DNA from: Lota lota
Taxonomy: Eukaryota > Chordata > Actinopteri > Gadiformes > Lotidae
Length of the DNA: 64,000 bases
Assembly: GCA_026745465.1 (NCBI GenBank)
Contig: JACYXH010000429.1
Coordinates: 3,388,525-3,452,524 of the forward strand
Reading direction: 5' to 3'
In this document: positions 42,311 to 53,481 of the stretch, in pieces
Position numbering within the stretch: position 1 is the first letter of the stretch
Layout: each line of letters opens with the position of its first letter
The notes under the pieces: generated by a model
Database searches by the model: none
What the model was told of the DNA's origin: nothing
Seen by the model: only the letters and a program-made list of their open reading frames with translations
Translations under genes and position numbers: made by a program

Positions 42311-43885
42311 TAGGAACTTGTACATTAAGTTCCAAGTATCAATTTGCCCAGTAATAAAAAAAAGTGTTTGCATAAGCATCAAGCATATCCAAGGCCTGAT
42401 TAGAAGTGAAGAGCTGGAGTCACATTGCGTCTCCAGAGATTTTAGTGGCTCGTCAAGGGTTCTTATCACAAGTCTGCTGCTTCTGATAGTCTCAGACGCA
42501 TTGTGGTTAAAGCAATCTTGTTCCCTTTATCGGCAATAAATTACCAGAAAAATTGGCTATTAGTGGGAATCACTTAACTGTTAACTGCGTTGAGATTTTA
42601 TTTTTGTACATGTAAACACGCTGCCTTTGAAAGCTGCTCTTCTAACTACTGGCCACTGGAAGCGGTGTTCAACGGAACACTTCCTGTTCGCCGAAAACCG
42701 TGGAATGGCGTCAACACCGTATCAGTGATTGATGTGCAGAATTTGAATATTTTGTGTTGGTTTACTATTAGTTGACATGACGTTATCATCCACAGATCAT
42801 CACACCATCATTAAAAACAAAAACACTAAGTCTCCTTAAACGTGTCCAAATAAAATAAATATTAATGAAAGTCAATGGGCTTGCCTGCAGTAATGGAGGC
42901 CAGTCGAACGTAGTCGTAATCCCTCTCCACCGCCTCATATGGGTAGCTCTCCACCAGGTTGAGACCTAAAGGACAATAATCAAACAAAGGTATTTAAATC
43001 CCAACAGTGAAAATAAGTAGCAAACATTCCTCTAAGCCCGGTTGAAGAGAGCCCCCAAAGATGCTGGCATCAATAGACAAAATCACAAAATCATATAGTG
43101 TCACGCATTTATCAGCCAAGCTGCTTTCACGTTCATGTTCTTTATCCACTTACTCAAGGTTGTGTGGGAGATGCTTTTCGGTTTGTGTATTTCTTTAGCC
43201 TTAATTATGTATCAATTTGTATTTGTAATGTTTTCGTAATGTTTGTTTTCATAATGTTTATCATGCCCTGCCGATAGAGTGAGTTTCCCTTGCTGTAACA
43301 AAATACGACCTGAACTGAATTTTACTGTGGCTAGTAGCTGGAGGTCCAGGTAGCCAATCAGAGCACACAGAGAAGAGAGCATGCGCAACAAAACCTGACG
43401 TAGGAATCGGAGGAGCCACAGGCTACAACAGCGTTCCCACCGCACCTCCATGTTACGTTAAACTGCGCTTCTCTCAAAAACACCTTACTGTAACTATAAC
43501 TGCGAGTACTTGGTGCGTTGCTTGTATATTTTCGTCTATATCTACGGTTTGACATGGCTCCGGACGCAGCAGAGAAAGCTGCTGCTGCGGCTGCTGCTGC
43601 ATCACTGACCGTGGATGAAGGACTGATGTAAGCTCCAGTAGATGCTGAGGCAGTTCTTCTCCTTCTTCATGCCCCTCTTGCACTGACAGCCGTGCAGGGG
43701 GCTGGACAGGAGGGCCGACACCGCATTGGCACACTGGCTCCTGGCCCCGGGGCCCAGCTTCATGTTGCCATTGCCAGCCACACACTGGCGCAGGGTCCTC
43801 AGGCGGGGGCTGCACGTCTCGTCACTGGAACACGTGTCCCCCGCCAACAGGCAGTCCCGGCTGGCCAGCACCACCTCCATCAGAG
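36918..43885 (-). CDS. gfra4: gfra4, GDNF family receptor alpha-4 (first exon uncertain), gene-level join
   Basis: Exons in transcription order are 43610-43885, 42885-42965, 41726-42071, 40846-40955, 39758-39892, 37213-37382 and 36918-37082. Phases chain perfectly, giving about 427 residues after the signal-peptide exon. Family: GFRalpha proteins are GPI-anchored co-receptors that bind a GDNF-family ligand and recruit the RET kinase; GFRA4 binds persephin. Domains seen: D1 with RTLRQCVAG and [12 protein letters not shown]2 with [10 protein letters not shown] and [10 protein letters not shown]3 with SRLAQF and VTPNYLDNS, then a variable stalk and hydrophobic tail. I chose GFRA4 over GFRA1/2 from the D2 text ([33 protein letters not shown]) and its neighbour slc4a11. 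Teleosts have gfra4a and gfra4b; I cannot tell which this is. Confidence 0.88.
37213..37382 (-). CDS. gfra4: gfra4 exon, end of D3 and stalk
   Basis: It opens [15 protein letters not shown], matching GFRA1 KNAIQAFGNGSD. The remainder ([27 protein letters not shown]) is the poorly conserved stalk. Acceptor tacacag, donor CAG|GTATTG, phases 1 and 0. Confidence 0.93.
37609..37940. mobile_element. MITE copy 2 of the GGTAAYACTTTACAAT family, inverted relative to copy 1
   Basis: The ends read GGTAACCATTTACAATAAGG and, in reverse, GGTAACACTTTACCAAAAGG. Internal text ATGAACACCATTACCTTAG is the reverse complement of text in copies 1 and 3. It lies in the gfra4 intron between 37382 and 39758. No clean target duplication (attgtaac versus aattcaac). 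Confidence 0.75.
38335..38515. repeat. interrupted CA microsatellite cluster in a gfra4 intron
   Basis: CA runs are interrupted by a repeated insert (AGATGCGGGCATATGC and AGATGCAGGCATGTGC), showing that part of the locus was itself duplicated. Confidence 0.9.
39475..39550 (-). mobile_element. tRNA-derived SINE head, minus strand
   Basis: On the minus strand an A-box-like TAGTGGTTAGGATG is followed by a B-box-like GGTTTGATCCC (plus 39482-39491), the internal pol III promoter of tRNA-derived SINEs. It lies in a gfra4 intron, about 210 bp downstream of exon 39758-39892. Confidence 0.6.
39758..39892 (-). CDS. gfra4: gfra4 exon, D3 (VTPNYLDNS to NVCL)
   Basis: It encodes [20 protein letters not shown], then [20 protein letters not shown] and HNVCL, matching GFRA1 GTVMTPNYIDSSSLSVAPWCDC. 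It has an NST sequon. Acceptor cctgcag, donor C|GTGAGT, phases 1 and 1. Confidence 0.95.
40846..40955 (-). CDS. gfra4: gfra4 exon, D2-D3 junction (RSRLAQF)
   Basis: It encodes [20 protein letters not shown], then [17 protein letters not shown], matching GFRA1 SRLADFFTNCQPESRSVSSCLKENYADCLLAYSGLIG. Acceptor tttcctag, donor G|GTAGGT, phases 2 and 1. Confidence 0.95.
41726..42071 (-). CDS. gfra4: gfra4 exon, cysteine-rich domain D2 (ligand-binding)
   Basis: The largest exon (346 bp) encodes [20 protein letters not shown], then [46 protein letters not shown] and [11 protein letters not shown]2 is the ligand-binding domain in GFRalpha structures and the ERRRQTIVP motif is conserved. Donor AG|GTGAGG. 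The exon is strikingly GC- and CpG-rich compared with the AT-rich DNA around it. Confidence 0.97.
42269..42308. repeat. GA microsatellite
   Basis: A short GA run lies about 200 bp upstream of the D2 exon acceptor, within the GC-AG intron. Confidence 0.95.
42883..42884 (-). promoter_or_regulatory. non-canonical GC 5' splice site
   Basis: The minus strand reads CAG|GCAAGC, the usual context of a functional GC donor with an otherwise near-perfect U1 match. The matching acceptor is cgtcacag at 42072-42079. Confidence 0.85.
42885..42965 (-). CDS. gfra4: gfra4 exon, D1-D2 linker, with a GC 5' splice site
   Basis: It encodes [21 protein letters not shown], then LASITA, aligned with GFRA1 DLLEDSPYEPVNSRLSDIF. 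The exon ends GCA-G followed by GCAAGC rather than GT. No GT within the exon gives the needed phase, and joining here yields GAC in frame with the next exon, so a GC-AG intron is required. Acceptor tttag, phases 1 and 1. Confidence 0.9.
43610..43885 (-). CDS. gfra4: gfra4 exon, cysteine-rich domain D1
   Basis: It encodes [30 protein letters not shown] and [20 protein letters not shown], the D1 pattern of GFRalpha1-3. Mammalian GFRA4 lacks D1, whereas bird and fish forms keep it. Acceptor ctccaacag, donor G|GTCAGT, phases 1 and 1. ATG at 43878-43880 is internal; a signal peptide must come from upstream. Confidence 0.95.
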
Positions 43886-44573
43886 CTGTTGGAGCAGTGG
43901 GGGGAGGGGACCGTTGACAGTAAGGAAGGATACAGGCGGAATGTTTGTATTAAAGGGAAACGTCCATCGTCTGGCATGTAGCTCACGTTTATCTCTATTT
44001 TTGTCTTTGTTATATAATATTGGATTATAAAATATTGGAACAGCGTATTCCTGATCAAAAGTATCCGTAGCAAGACTTCTACCATTAAGAAGAAGACAGA
44101 TTTATTCAAATGCTTTAGAAAGAAGTGTTCATTGTGCTCATGAATAGGTGCTCATGAAAACTTAACATAATGAACATAATGTATTCACCACGTTTTTGAT
44201 CATGGGTGAGAAACAGAAATGTGAAAATTACAAAATTTCCTGGTGTTCAGTTCACTCAATGTCAGTGGCACGTTTTATTGTCTGGGCTTATTTGTGAGCT
44301 GCCACTGCCCACATTCTTCCATGTTCCAAATTGTAAACATATTTCCCAAATATATAAATAAAGGTATTTTATGTATGTACTTCTAAGTCAAACTAAATTC
44401 TCGTCACAATAAAATACCTTGAAACCCTTGACACACACACGCAAAGAAACACACTCACAACCAACATAACTGTACATACAAAAACACAGTGACATCTCTC
44501 TAGTGTTTATGCTGAAGCTACCCAAATCGCTAAACCCAAACAAGGAATATCCAGGACATTTATTAAGACGCTT

Positions 44574-44625
<52 letters not shown>
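44574..44625. repeat. CA microsatellite
   Basis: An uninterrupted CA run of about 50 bp in the presumed gfra4 intron 1. Confidence 0.97.
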
Positions 44626-44627
<2 letters not shown>

Positions 44628-46033
44628 AATGACACAGAAAAAACTGAGTTTCATCATTGTAAAAAAACGCACATACTGTTATACTGGGCCAAATCATTGC
44701 CTAACCACTTATATTGACTGGGGTTAGGACGCCAGACCACTCGTCTTGACCTGGGTCCGGACACCAGATGAGGGCCCTTTCGCCATCCTCCAAGCTGATC
44801 ATGTGGCTACTGCGGGGGAGTAAAAACGGTTTTGCCTCCTCCAAGCCAAGGTCTTGGCGCCGACAGATGGACCAGATGCAAATGGAAAGGCTGGGAGCCC
44901 AGGCCTTTGTGGCTTTGTGCGCCAGTTTGTGCAGCCTGGGCAAGAAGATGGAACTGACACCATACATCATGAATGTAAATGAGTCACTTGATTTGACATT
45001 TCCAATAAGCCTCTTTCAATGTACCAGTGGGTTTAGCCAATTAACCATGTCCGTAATCAATGCCTTCCGAGCCTACGCGGAGCACTCTGCCTCTTCCATG
45101 CCACATAAATCACGGGCAGATTAGCTGATCAGTTACCCAGCCGCGCCGGCTTAATGGTCCCTGCACTTCAGAAAAGGTGGAAGGGGAGCCCTAATGAAGT
45201 CAGTGGACATGTAAGCCCTCCCCTAGGGGTACAATGGGCTGCGGAGAACCGACGGGAACGCACCGGTGTGCTTGACGCAAGGCTGGAGGATGGATGACAC
45301 AAACCATCGGCTGGAGGGTATGCAGACACACACACGTATTCAAAACATAAATGTAGTGTCTACACTTTACAGTCCTTTTCACCTCAGCTGATGTGCTTCT
45401 TTTCTGACTTAAAGATTCACTAACCAGCCTTCTTTGAGTTTACATTCAATAATCTATATACACTGTAGAATAAATATTGACACACTATAAGTCATACACA
45501 ATTCCCGTTAGTCGTGCTCTGAAGAGCCAGGCAGATAACCTTGACAACTAAATCACATTCAGAAGCCTACTATAGCTGTCTGGCATAGGATGGAAAGACA
45601 GTGTCAGATTCAAAGCAACACGGCAACATGGCACACATGATGATATTGACATTAGGCTCCTTTTGGTGAAATGTGATGTAAATGTAAGCATTTGGAATAG
45701 TAAAATGTGAAGACACAGACGACACCTAAAGCTGGCTCTTTCCCACACATACAACACACGCACACACACACGCACACCCACACACACACACACACACACA
45801 CCACTATTGACCTGGGTGGTTAGCCCTGTTGAGCAAGAGAAAGGCACAAACGGGTGTATGTGTGTCTCTCTCTCTCTATAATAGGTTCTTGGAAAGAACG
45901 GAAACCATGCAGGTCTCTGATAACAATCGCTTCTCTTTGACCACCTCAACTCTCTCCAAGTAAATCACTTCCCAGAATGCACAAGTGGTTTGAAAGGGCA
46001 GAACGACGTCTGAAGGAAACCAAACTCTTCACA

Positions 46034-46037
46034 CTCA

Positions 46038-46104
<67 letters not shown>

Positions 46105-46145
46105 AAAGAAACAAACACACACACTCACACACACACACACACACA
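46034..46145. repeat. CA microsatellite cluster
   Basis: A long CA run followed by shorter CA runs with AAAG and ACTC interruptions. Confidence 0.95.
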
Positions 46146-46943
46146 ATGGCTGACAGTGTCAACAACAAAGCTGATATAACATAGGGCCAGTGTTACTTAG
46201 TGCCTCATTAAAACAACAATGCATTAACAGGTTTAGGCCACTCTAGACCCACGATATCATGAATTGTTGAATGAATTGGTAAATTTATACCGAGCACCAA
46301 TCAGCCCCTTCCATGGCTGCCTCTTATTATTAGTACTATTCATGCAGTCTGTGGATGTGTTCGCGTCAACTACATACCCCTCTCCCACTTAATCCCTCTC
46401 ACATTAACAAACATCCTTCTTAATATGAATCGGCCGGCCATCACCAAAGAACTGCAGCATGTGGCGGCCATCTTCACAAGCTGCAATAACAAGGACCTCC
46501 ATTAGTGCTCAGAGGGTCAGCTTCCACCGCGGGAGGGGGCGGGGAAAGGAAAGGGAAACATCTGTTCAATACCTCATCCTATAGTCTCCAAAGATCCTGC
46601 CTTCCGCTTAACATCTCTGAGAGACGGCTTATATTTAACACATTGGGCCGGGCCTCACTGTGAGGAGCAAGGCGTAAGCAATAGATTACAGTTGGAGGCA
46701 CGTATAGTTGGTGATTGTCCTCGATAACCCGCAGTGCTGCATAAAGTAAACAGCTCTGCAAGCAGTATTCAAGGTAGATGCTCGAGGATTAAGCCACGCC
46801 ATTTGCCGGGGCGCTCGGAGCGTTTGCATTTGTTGATTCAGTCCTTGAAGTGTTGTATCATTGGTGTGTATGTGTGCTTGTGTGTACTACTGAGTATGTG
46901 CAACAGCCACAAACAAGTTTACAAGCAGTAAGTATTGCTTAGT

Positions 46944-46955
46944 GAGTGTGTGAGT

Positions 46956-47000
<45 letters not shown>
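46944..47000. repeat. GT microsatellite
   Basis: A GT run with GTGA interruptions at its start. CA-rich tracts follow at 47125-47210 on the same strand, so the region holds opposite-strand copies of the same repeat. Confidence 0.95.
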
Positions 47001-47004
<4 letters not shown>

Positions 47005-47560
47005 TGTACTGCAGAAGCCATTTTTGGCTCTGTTCCACTGGATTTTGAAACCACCTGAGGCTTATAACACTGGCAGGCTGAAGCGGTCAAACTACCCTGG
47101 GTCCACTGCCAAGAATCAACCACAGACACACACGCACACAGACACACACCCACACACACACACTCACACACACACACTTGCATGCACACGCACACACAAA
47201 CACACACACTGACAGGGACCAAGACCATGGGCATGCACACATGCAAGAAACAAACGTGCACATTATCAATTCATCTTCTAGTCATGCAGGGGCTGGGGGG
47301 GAAGGGGGAATTTTTGAATCTACACAAGGAAAATGACACTGTATATAATCACGGGCACACACACACACATGTGTGAGCACACACACACACACATATACCC
47401 ACAAAGGAGCCCGCCGAGACAAATGGCGCTGTCAATGGAGGTTTAGTACCATCTAAAATATACAATGTATTAGACAGACAATTTACCAGCGGAAACACCA
47501 ATAACCCACTCAGAGTTGGTCTTGCATGTGCTAGCTTTCCTATTAGCTCATAGGATATAC

Positions 47561-47597
47561 CCTTTCCTAACAACAATAATACTAACAACCAACCCAT
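47561..47597 (-). CDS. candidate gfra4 signal-peptide exon (weak)
   Basis: ATG with G at -3 and +4 starts MGWLLVLLLLGK and ends G|GTATAT, phase 1, as the D1 exon requires. The joined start would read [20 protein letters not shown] before the D1 cysteines. Length before the first Cys is similar to GFRA1, and the total becomes 439 residues. The donor GTATAT is weak and the match could be chance. Confidence 0.3.
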
Positions 47598-47933
47598 TAC
47601 ATCTTGATGGACACTTAGTTGAACACATTGCATGTGTTTATATGTTGACCCTATAGCCTCAGCCAATTACAGCATGTTGTAATTTATGTGTCAAAATCAC
47701 ACTTGTTTCCCAACTTGCCCACCAAGAACAGCTACACCGAGCCAGTGCCCCTGTGTTGGTGCAGGATATGAGCAAATATGGAAATCTATGTGATTGCCAC
47801 CCATTCCCTCTACCTTCATTCTTCATGTCCTTCAATTATAGCAGAAAGGAAGGTTACAATTGTAGAATACATCATGTGACTTTATATACAAGAACATACA
47901 TGATATCAACACGTGCCTAGACAGAAATATTTG

Positions 47934-48282
47934 TAACACTTTACAATAAGCGAACATTAATTAGCCATTAATGAACATAAGTCAATGCATTAAGCATTCA
48001 CAAAAAATTTACGAACAGTTAATTAACAGTTAACCAATGGTCTAATAATCATTTACAAAAGGGGGTCATGTTTACTAACGGTGTTCATGTTAACCAAGGT
48101 AATGGTGTTAACTTAATTATTTAATAGGGTTAGGGTAAGGATTAACCCTATACCCTGCCACATGTTAATACATTTTTACTAGACATTAGTAAGTGTTAAT
48201 TAAAGACTAGTTAATGTTTATTACTGCAATTACAAATGTTGATTAATGGTTAATGAATAGACCCTTATTGTGAAGTGTTTCC
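47934..48282. mobile_element. MITE copy 3 of the GGTAAYACTTTACAAT family
   Basis: The ends read GTAACACTTTACAATAAG and, in reverse, GGAAACACTTCACAATAAGG. The internal order (TTAATTAACAGTTAACCAAT..., GGTGTTCATGTTAACCAAGG) matches copy 1 in the same orientation. It is the longest of the three copies and has no clear target duplication. Confidence 0.75.
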
Positions 48283-51200
48283 GACATATGTATAATCTGG
48301 TTATAAATTTGTCACGTTATAGGCTACCCTAACCTCGTTCAAGACCTAACCGCCGGAGGAAGGTGTCGAATGCCCATGTTCATATTATAGAACTGTGAGA
48401 TACACCCCTGCATTGCAACAATCACATGTAAAGCATTACCACTTCATGTATAGGCAAATTTTTGGGGCTATTAAGCTTTCTTAAAACCCCCAAGGCCAAA
48501 CACACGAAGCGCCTTCCATTATTCATTCGTATCATTCATCTTCGAGGCTTCTTGTCTTTTTTAAACGATTTAATACCAGACCTCCAAGTCCTCCAACAGA
48601 GCCTTTTTTCTCTTTATTCTAATGTGGACGTTTTCAAACATGTTTTGTGGAAGGAGTAGAAGTGTCGTGTAATTGTTCATGAGGAGGAGAATTATAAAAG
48701 GCTCTCTTCAATATGCAAAGCGGTTTCTATCATAACGTCGGAAAACTTTGGCATGGTTCATGTGTGCTGTGTGATTATGGTATACTCTGGGTTGGATGAA
48801 ACATATTTTTTGGGGTAATGTGGGGAGGAGGGGGTGGAGGGGGCGGGGGGGGGGGTGTTCACTCTTGTGCCAGTGTGATGGCCTGCCAAGTTCAGGCTCA
48901 ATGTCAAGCTACAAAAGGCCCCTTTATCTCTGTCTGAGAATAGTGACATTATGAAAGCGTTCAGTTTTAGTTTGTAATGGTCGCAATTAACTTATCAGCC
49001 TATCGTCCTTCGCTTGCTAAGGGTGAGTGCATGACACATCACTTTTTACCCCCCAGTGAAAGTGCCGGCTGCCTGTAGTGAACGCCAGCCAGCAATGAAG
49101 TAGACCCCATTGTTTTCCTTAGAAGAAGATTGCAGACTTGAACACTGAAATGGACCATATCTTGTGGTTCTTTTCAAGGGCATGCCTCATTGATGGCCCA
49201 CTTCAGGTGGGTCGTAATCTTTCAATCATAACGCTCTCTCCGACAAACTCCTGTTACCACGACTCACAAGCTATCTGGCTTTACATCGATATATATTTTC
49301 TGAAAAACGTTAAACTTTTTTAAATGAAGCGCATTTTCATAAGTAAAGGTTTGGCAGACATTCAAACAAGTCATATATTATATATATATTACATTTTAAT
49401 ATTTGAGTTATGCCACATCTGACCGAATTCTAGTGAGTGACAAATTACTTTTTTTGGTGAAAGCGTTGCTTTTATGAGGATATTTATTTGGGGTTAAAGA
49501 GAGAGGTTATAATTTTCATAACAGTAGCACCGGCTACAACCTTCCCATCACCATTAGCATGGTGATGAAGTGTTTACCTTCTGCTTTGGGGTGCCATGGC
49601 ATGGCACGGCCTAATGTCTGCCAGCTGCAGCTGTCACTCAACAGACCCTTACAGTAAGGGGGCGGAGCCAGACCTTCCATCACAATGACCGATAGCCACT
49701 TTTACTGATGAGAACCTTAACCAACGTCTTCACCTCTTGCCCCCATTACCCCACTTTCTTTCTATGTCTTTCCCCCTTTCTCTAATACTCTCTCTCCCCC
49801 CCTCTCTCTCATTCTCTCTCCCTCTCTCATCCCCCCTCTGACTCTAAACATGTTGTTATCCCCTGCTCTGGGAGTGACACATGCGGTACAGAGAGTTCAA
49901 TGAATGAGGGAGAGACAGGATGAGCGATATGCATATTGAAATAAACCCCTTTAGGTTAATTGTCTCCACTTTAGTTTGCCTTCTGTTTCCAAAAGGTGAC
50001 CAGGGGTGGCAATTTCCATAAATGCGTCATAAAAATGTGGAGTTGTAAATCGAGATATTTGACAAGTTGTTAGATTTTTATGGGGCTAGGTAGCACTCTG
50101 CCTTAATTGATGTGAGACAATCTCCAGTCGATGCCTTGTTAGCAAAGCGTGTTTCGTGAGCTAATTAAATAATTAAGTGTTGTTTTCTGCTGTAAACACC
50201 ATTGTTTTAAATCACATGTTGATTTTGTGTCTCAATTTAACAGCATAATTGGACGAAGTTGGCAGCCCCCCCTCACACAGCAACTAAACAACACGACAAA
50301 AGTACTGAAATAAACAACATCTGTGCCCCAATCAGGGCCAACATCGTTAGTGGTCGTTACAAATACACATCTTAGACACGGGACATCGGACAAGCTGTAG
50401 GAAAAATCACCAAAACTCAACTCGCAATCCCAACACAATGTTGAGGTGTAAGTCGGTCTTCTTAAGAAGAAATCTAGACTTCAATCGCTCTGATACTACT
50501 AAAAACAATTGAATTGGAGACAGCATCCAGGGCTGAACAAAGACTTGTGCTGGGAAGGCATTGGTTTTATACTTCCCAGGAGTCGTGTGCGTGACAGGAC
50601 CGGTGGGGATGAGGGCACTGAGCATGCACTGGCCTTGGCCAGTAACAGAACCAGACATGGGACTTCAGACATTTAACGCGACTCCCACTAGCCTGATCGC
50701 ATGAGAAAAGTCACATTGAAGGGAACAACTTGAACAAAGGTTGAGGCAACTCGTACCTCCTCCTCCTCTTTCTCACTGCGAGTACATCATCCAGTTGTCC
50801 AGTTTCAATGACTTCAAAGGTGCATCAAGCCGAATAAGCCGTCGTATCAAACAGTGAGACAGAATACAGCCTGGATTTGGTATTTTCATGTGGCCAAACT
50901 GTGGTGTGAATGAGCTATGGCTAGAACCTGATGTTAATATTTCTGGTTTCAGACACAGGTGTTGAGCTTGAAAGTGGATGTCACATACAGGTTTCTCTCA
51001 AGTCATCTTTTAAATCACTGCATTTGCGTAGCTGCGCCGTGTTCAAAAAAACGTTGAGTGATTTTAAGTGAAAAGTACTGTGACACTTTAGAATGTTTGG
51101 TAGAATATTTCAATAAGGGAATAAATATGGACAGACAAAAATGTTAACAACCTTGTTTAACTAATATGATACTCATTTAACTGTAGAACTTCCTGAGATA

Positions 51201-51475
51201 TTGCATGTATCAACTCAAAAATATATAATACATTTCAAATGGAGAACAAAAACAATACCATGCATGAAATTACGAGTTCTGATTCCACAACACCTCCCAG
51301 TTTGCACTCACTTGCAAACCATAACAATCTCCTAATTAATTTGTGCTATGAAAGGTATTCTAGTTATTTTAGTTTACAAAGGTCTTGAATAATTGAGGTT
51401 CAATTAGATGGCGACATCAGAAGGAATCTTACAAGTGGCTCATCTTCAAAACGCCTTTGTTATCTATATATCTAT

Positions 51476-51509
51476 ATCTATATCTATATCTATAGATATA
51501 GATATAGAT
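51476..51509. repeat. perfect 34-bp palindrome of ATCTAT units
   Basis: ATCTAT repeats convert into ATAGAT repeats at the centre, so the 34 bp equal their own reverse complement. The arm continues leftward as an imperfect ATCTAT repeat. Confidence 0.95.
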
Positions 51510-52871
51510 CAATTATATTATATTATATTTAATATACATATTCAATTGAAAAGATAAATGACATTATTTTAGATAGATTTAGTTTTTCATTAGGATAAGA
51601 AAATCTACATTTGAATAAATGATTAGGTATGATGATGGATATATGTTATATATAAAAAAAATATTTTCTGTATAATAGAATGGCTGAAACCACTGGGTTA
51701 TGTCAGGCACGTCCATATTTTCAGCCATCTCAAGAATACATCTGCGGGTACAGCGTCATCAGGGAGAGCCTGGATGACCTTAACCATGTCCCCAGGTAGG
51801 TAGTCCAGATCTATTGCTTGCCTTGCACTTTGTCAACGTGATGGTAGAAGAGGGGAAATGTCTTGAACAACATCCCCCCAGATGGCGTCAAAGCCATTGC
51901 CATCCAGAAATGTCAAGATTTGGTCGGCAAATCAACCACTATGATGCAAAGGCAAATCTCAGCCTACGAGTGGACTCAGTAGAACTCTTATTTGACAATG
52001 GGAACATTGAGAGGATGTCTCATGCTTAGGAGCCTTTGGACTCTAAAGAAAGACCAAACTTCTCAGTCGATAGTTTCAGTTTTTCGTTAGTTTTCGTTAA
52101 CGATAATAACCTTGACCTGGACAAGGTTGTGGAGATTGACCGTGGAGTGGAATTCCTGTCATAGCACAGATGCAGATCTGTGGGCAGATAGGAAGACACA
52201 ATAGGGAGAAGCAGTGTCACAGTGGCCTGGGTTCAACACTTCTGCTAAATCTTACCTGCCCAAACGTGAGCCCCCAAAGCATCTGGTGAACATCCTGTGT
52301 GATGTGGTGTGAGAGCAACCGCCACAACAAGAAATCCTTGATGAAAACAACAACAAGCCCCGGTTCAACGTACATGAATCAATCGCATTTAATGATGATA
52401 GAAAGCCATTGGCGGTAAGTGTCATGAAGATGAAAGTGGAGCAGGAGGTCAACCCTAGAGCAGTGAAACAGTGAGAAGTATAACTCTTGCCTTTGTCACC
52501 TCCGAAGGCATGCTGCGATGTGGTCTTTTAGATGTCACATTACTTATTAATCTATTCAAGCCTTCAATCAAGTTTTACCTGCACCTGCTGTTCATTGTGG
52601 TCGAAAATAACCTAAAATGCTTTTTTTTTTGTCTGTGTGCAATGGTTGTGTTACTTTAAATGTTGTTCTAAAGACTGTGATGGACAGATTAATGAAGCCA
52701 CAGAGAAAGGATATGTTTTGAACTTTGACAGTATATGGAATTTTCTACCTAATGACATCAATGACTGATTGAGTTTGCAGTGATGGCAGAGATGATTATG
52801 CAGATTTTCTTGTTGGGACATAACTATTAATTTAGATAAAATAATGTAACTAACAAAATCATTTGTTAGTT

Positions 52872-52935
52872 AATATAAGGTTTTCTATCGTTGCCTTGGT
52901 GATTGATATGGACACTGCTACCTCTGAAACCACGC
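52872..52935. repeat. second copy of the dispersed repeat at 22841
   Basis: About 50 bp from CTATCGTTGCCTTGG onward resemble 22841-22895, with differences such as GGACACTGCT for GGACGCTGCT. Confidence 0.5.
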
Positions 52936-53481
52936 AGCTTGCGTTTGAATCAATGTCTTTACATTCTATCGTCCTCTGACATGTTATGTTATATGTTATT
53001 TTATGTAACTGATGATATTCTTTCAATAAAAACATAGACTTTCAAGTGACCAAGGGATGACATATCTTCTTCTTTGGGACGGAGTTGGCCGACGTGTTTT
53101 TGTGGGGCATATGGGTCGTTTTGGGTCATACTGACAAACGGCCTGTTCTGTCGTTTAGGTTGGAGAACAGGCTGGAGCATGGTTGTGTGACTATGTTTGT
53201 ATAATTTAGACACCAGTTGTGCTAGGTGGTGTGATTCCATTGCACACAGTATTCCAATTTGTATGGTAATCAAACTGCTTTCTGTCCTTTCCTTTGTCCC
53301 TGAATACCAAAGACGTCAAGGCTGTAGCATACACCGAAGAGAAGGGCTACTTCTGCATTTCAAAGTTTTTGCCTTATGGGATTTCTAAATCAAACCTCAC
53401 CCAATTTACAAAACATTCGATTTTGTCTATCTATTCAAAGTTATCTATTCTATGTTTTGTACATAGCCTCTGACCTTATAG

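Larger units (their letters stand above)
43886..47560. other. presumed gfra4 intron 1, no further exon recognised
   Basis: It contains CA microsatellites (44574-44625, 45752-45800, 46034-46145) and a GT run (46944-47000). A plus-strand frame at 44768-45124 has no recognisable homology and is not called. If the 47561-47597 exon is wrong, this is only part of intron 1. Confidence 0.45.

Noticed and set aside
44768-45124. Plus-strand open frame of 118 codons in presumed gfra4 intron 1
   Set aside because: No homology recognised, no splice partners in phase, and opposite strand to the gene.
51690-52470. Coding-like scraps on both strands (for example VKVIQALPDDAVPADVF on the minus strand)
   Set aside because: Every frame is broken by stops within a few dozen codons and I cannot tie the text to a family; at most an old pseudogene or transposon remnant.
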